Shown one piece after another: positions 40,496 through 40,568 of a stretch of DNA of 40,568 nt. Below the pieces are notes generated by a model. The model was not told where the DNA came from. It saw only the letters and a list, made by a program, of their open reading frames with translations, and did no database searches. The stretch is from UBA3210 sp963623095 (GTDB taxonomy: Bacteria > Bacillota_I > Bacilli_A > RFN20 > CAG-449): NCBI GenBank assembly GCA_963623095.1, contig CAVFKD010000014.1:1-40568 (forward strand). The letters are read 5' to 3'. The number at the start of each line of letters is the position of its first letter. The first letter of the stretch is position 1. The position numbers and the translations under genes are program-made.

Positions 40496-40567
40496 CCATG
40501 CAGTAGGTTTACCATCTACATAACGCCAATAATTATAATTAGTATCGTTAGTTTCTTCTTCACTATA
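40496..40567 (-). CDS. C-terminal fragment of an unidentified protein (runs off the window)
   Basis: The last 24 codons of a frame entering from beyond the window edge, ending with NYWRYVDGKPTAW and TAG. It is rich in Asn, Tyr and Glu, suggesting a surface protein segment, but too short to name. Confidence 0.35.
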
Positions 40568-40568
40568 G

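Overview
The window looks like a contig from a very AT-rich member of the Bacillota, class Bacilli, most likely an uncultured gut lineage near Erysipelotrichales, RF39 or Mollicutes relatives. This lineage call is inference. It rests on the SufCDSUB order, the gidA-gidB-soj-spo0J block, Bacillus-type Shine-Dalgarno sites (AGGAGG), a T-box, a cre-like site, an HPr/Crh-like protein and CCA-encoded tRNAs. Tryptophan is TGG in the genes checked, and TAA/TAG end nearly every gene, so this is not the Mollicute UGA=Trp code. Two N runs (23379-23610, 27409-28012) mark assembly gaps.

Region 1 (1-9147): one tight + strand block, sufC-sufD-sufS-sufU-sufB-mnmG-rsmG-parA-parB. It links Fe-S assembly to the conserved near-origin tRNA/rRNA modification and chromosome-segregation genes, and ends at a two-way palindromic terminator. 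The ParB has degenerate nucleotide-binding motifs. Region 2 (9141-10227): a minus-strand HPr-like gene with Thr at the usual His15 position and a cre-like site upstream, then five tRNAs (Val, Tyr, Gln, Lys, Leu). Region 3 (10228-12471): uxuA and an SDR-type uxuB (fructuronate to mannonate to KDG). Region 4 (12740-15410): a T-box with a probable Arg specifier, then a polar amino-acid ABC transporter. Region 5 (15415-19594): minus-strand oligoendopeptidase and LemA-like genes, divergent from an S1-domain protein and pgi.

Region 6 (19697-37857): a large pectin/uronate locus. One operon of 13 genes (19776-33389) encodes an ECF-S-like membrane protein, two permeases, a large lipoprotein, two unknown membrane proteins, an MsmX-type ATPase, a third unknown membrane protein, GH28 polygalacturonase, a small PucR-HTH protein, a GntR/FCD regulator, uxaC and an SGNH acetylesterase. 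A convergent pectin methylesterase follows, then kdgA-kdgK-kduI-kduD. GH28, the methylesterase and the acetylesterase all lack signal peptides, so decorated oligogalacturonides are probably imported first and trimmed inside the cell. A TTGTATAC-type site lies before the transport operon and before kdgA, with a partial match before uxuA, suggesting a shared GntR regulon.

Region 7 (37858-40568): an Rrf2 regulator lacking the Fe-S cysteines, three more tRNAs (an odd Arg-CCG, Leu-UAG, Leu-CAA), a YafQ/DinJ toxin-antitoxin pair, a 5'-truncated tyrosine integrase and a broken-looking minus-strand membrane reading frame. This is probably a decayed integrated element next to tRNA genes.
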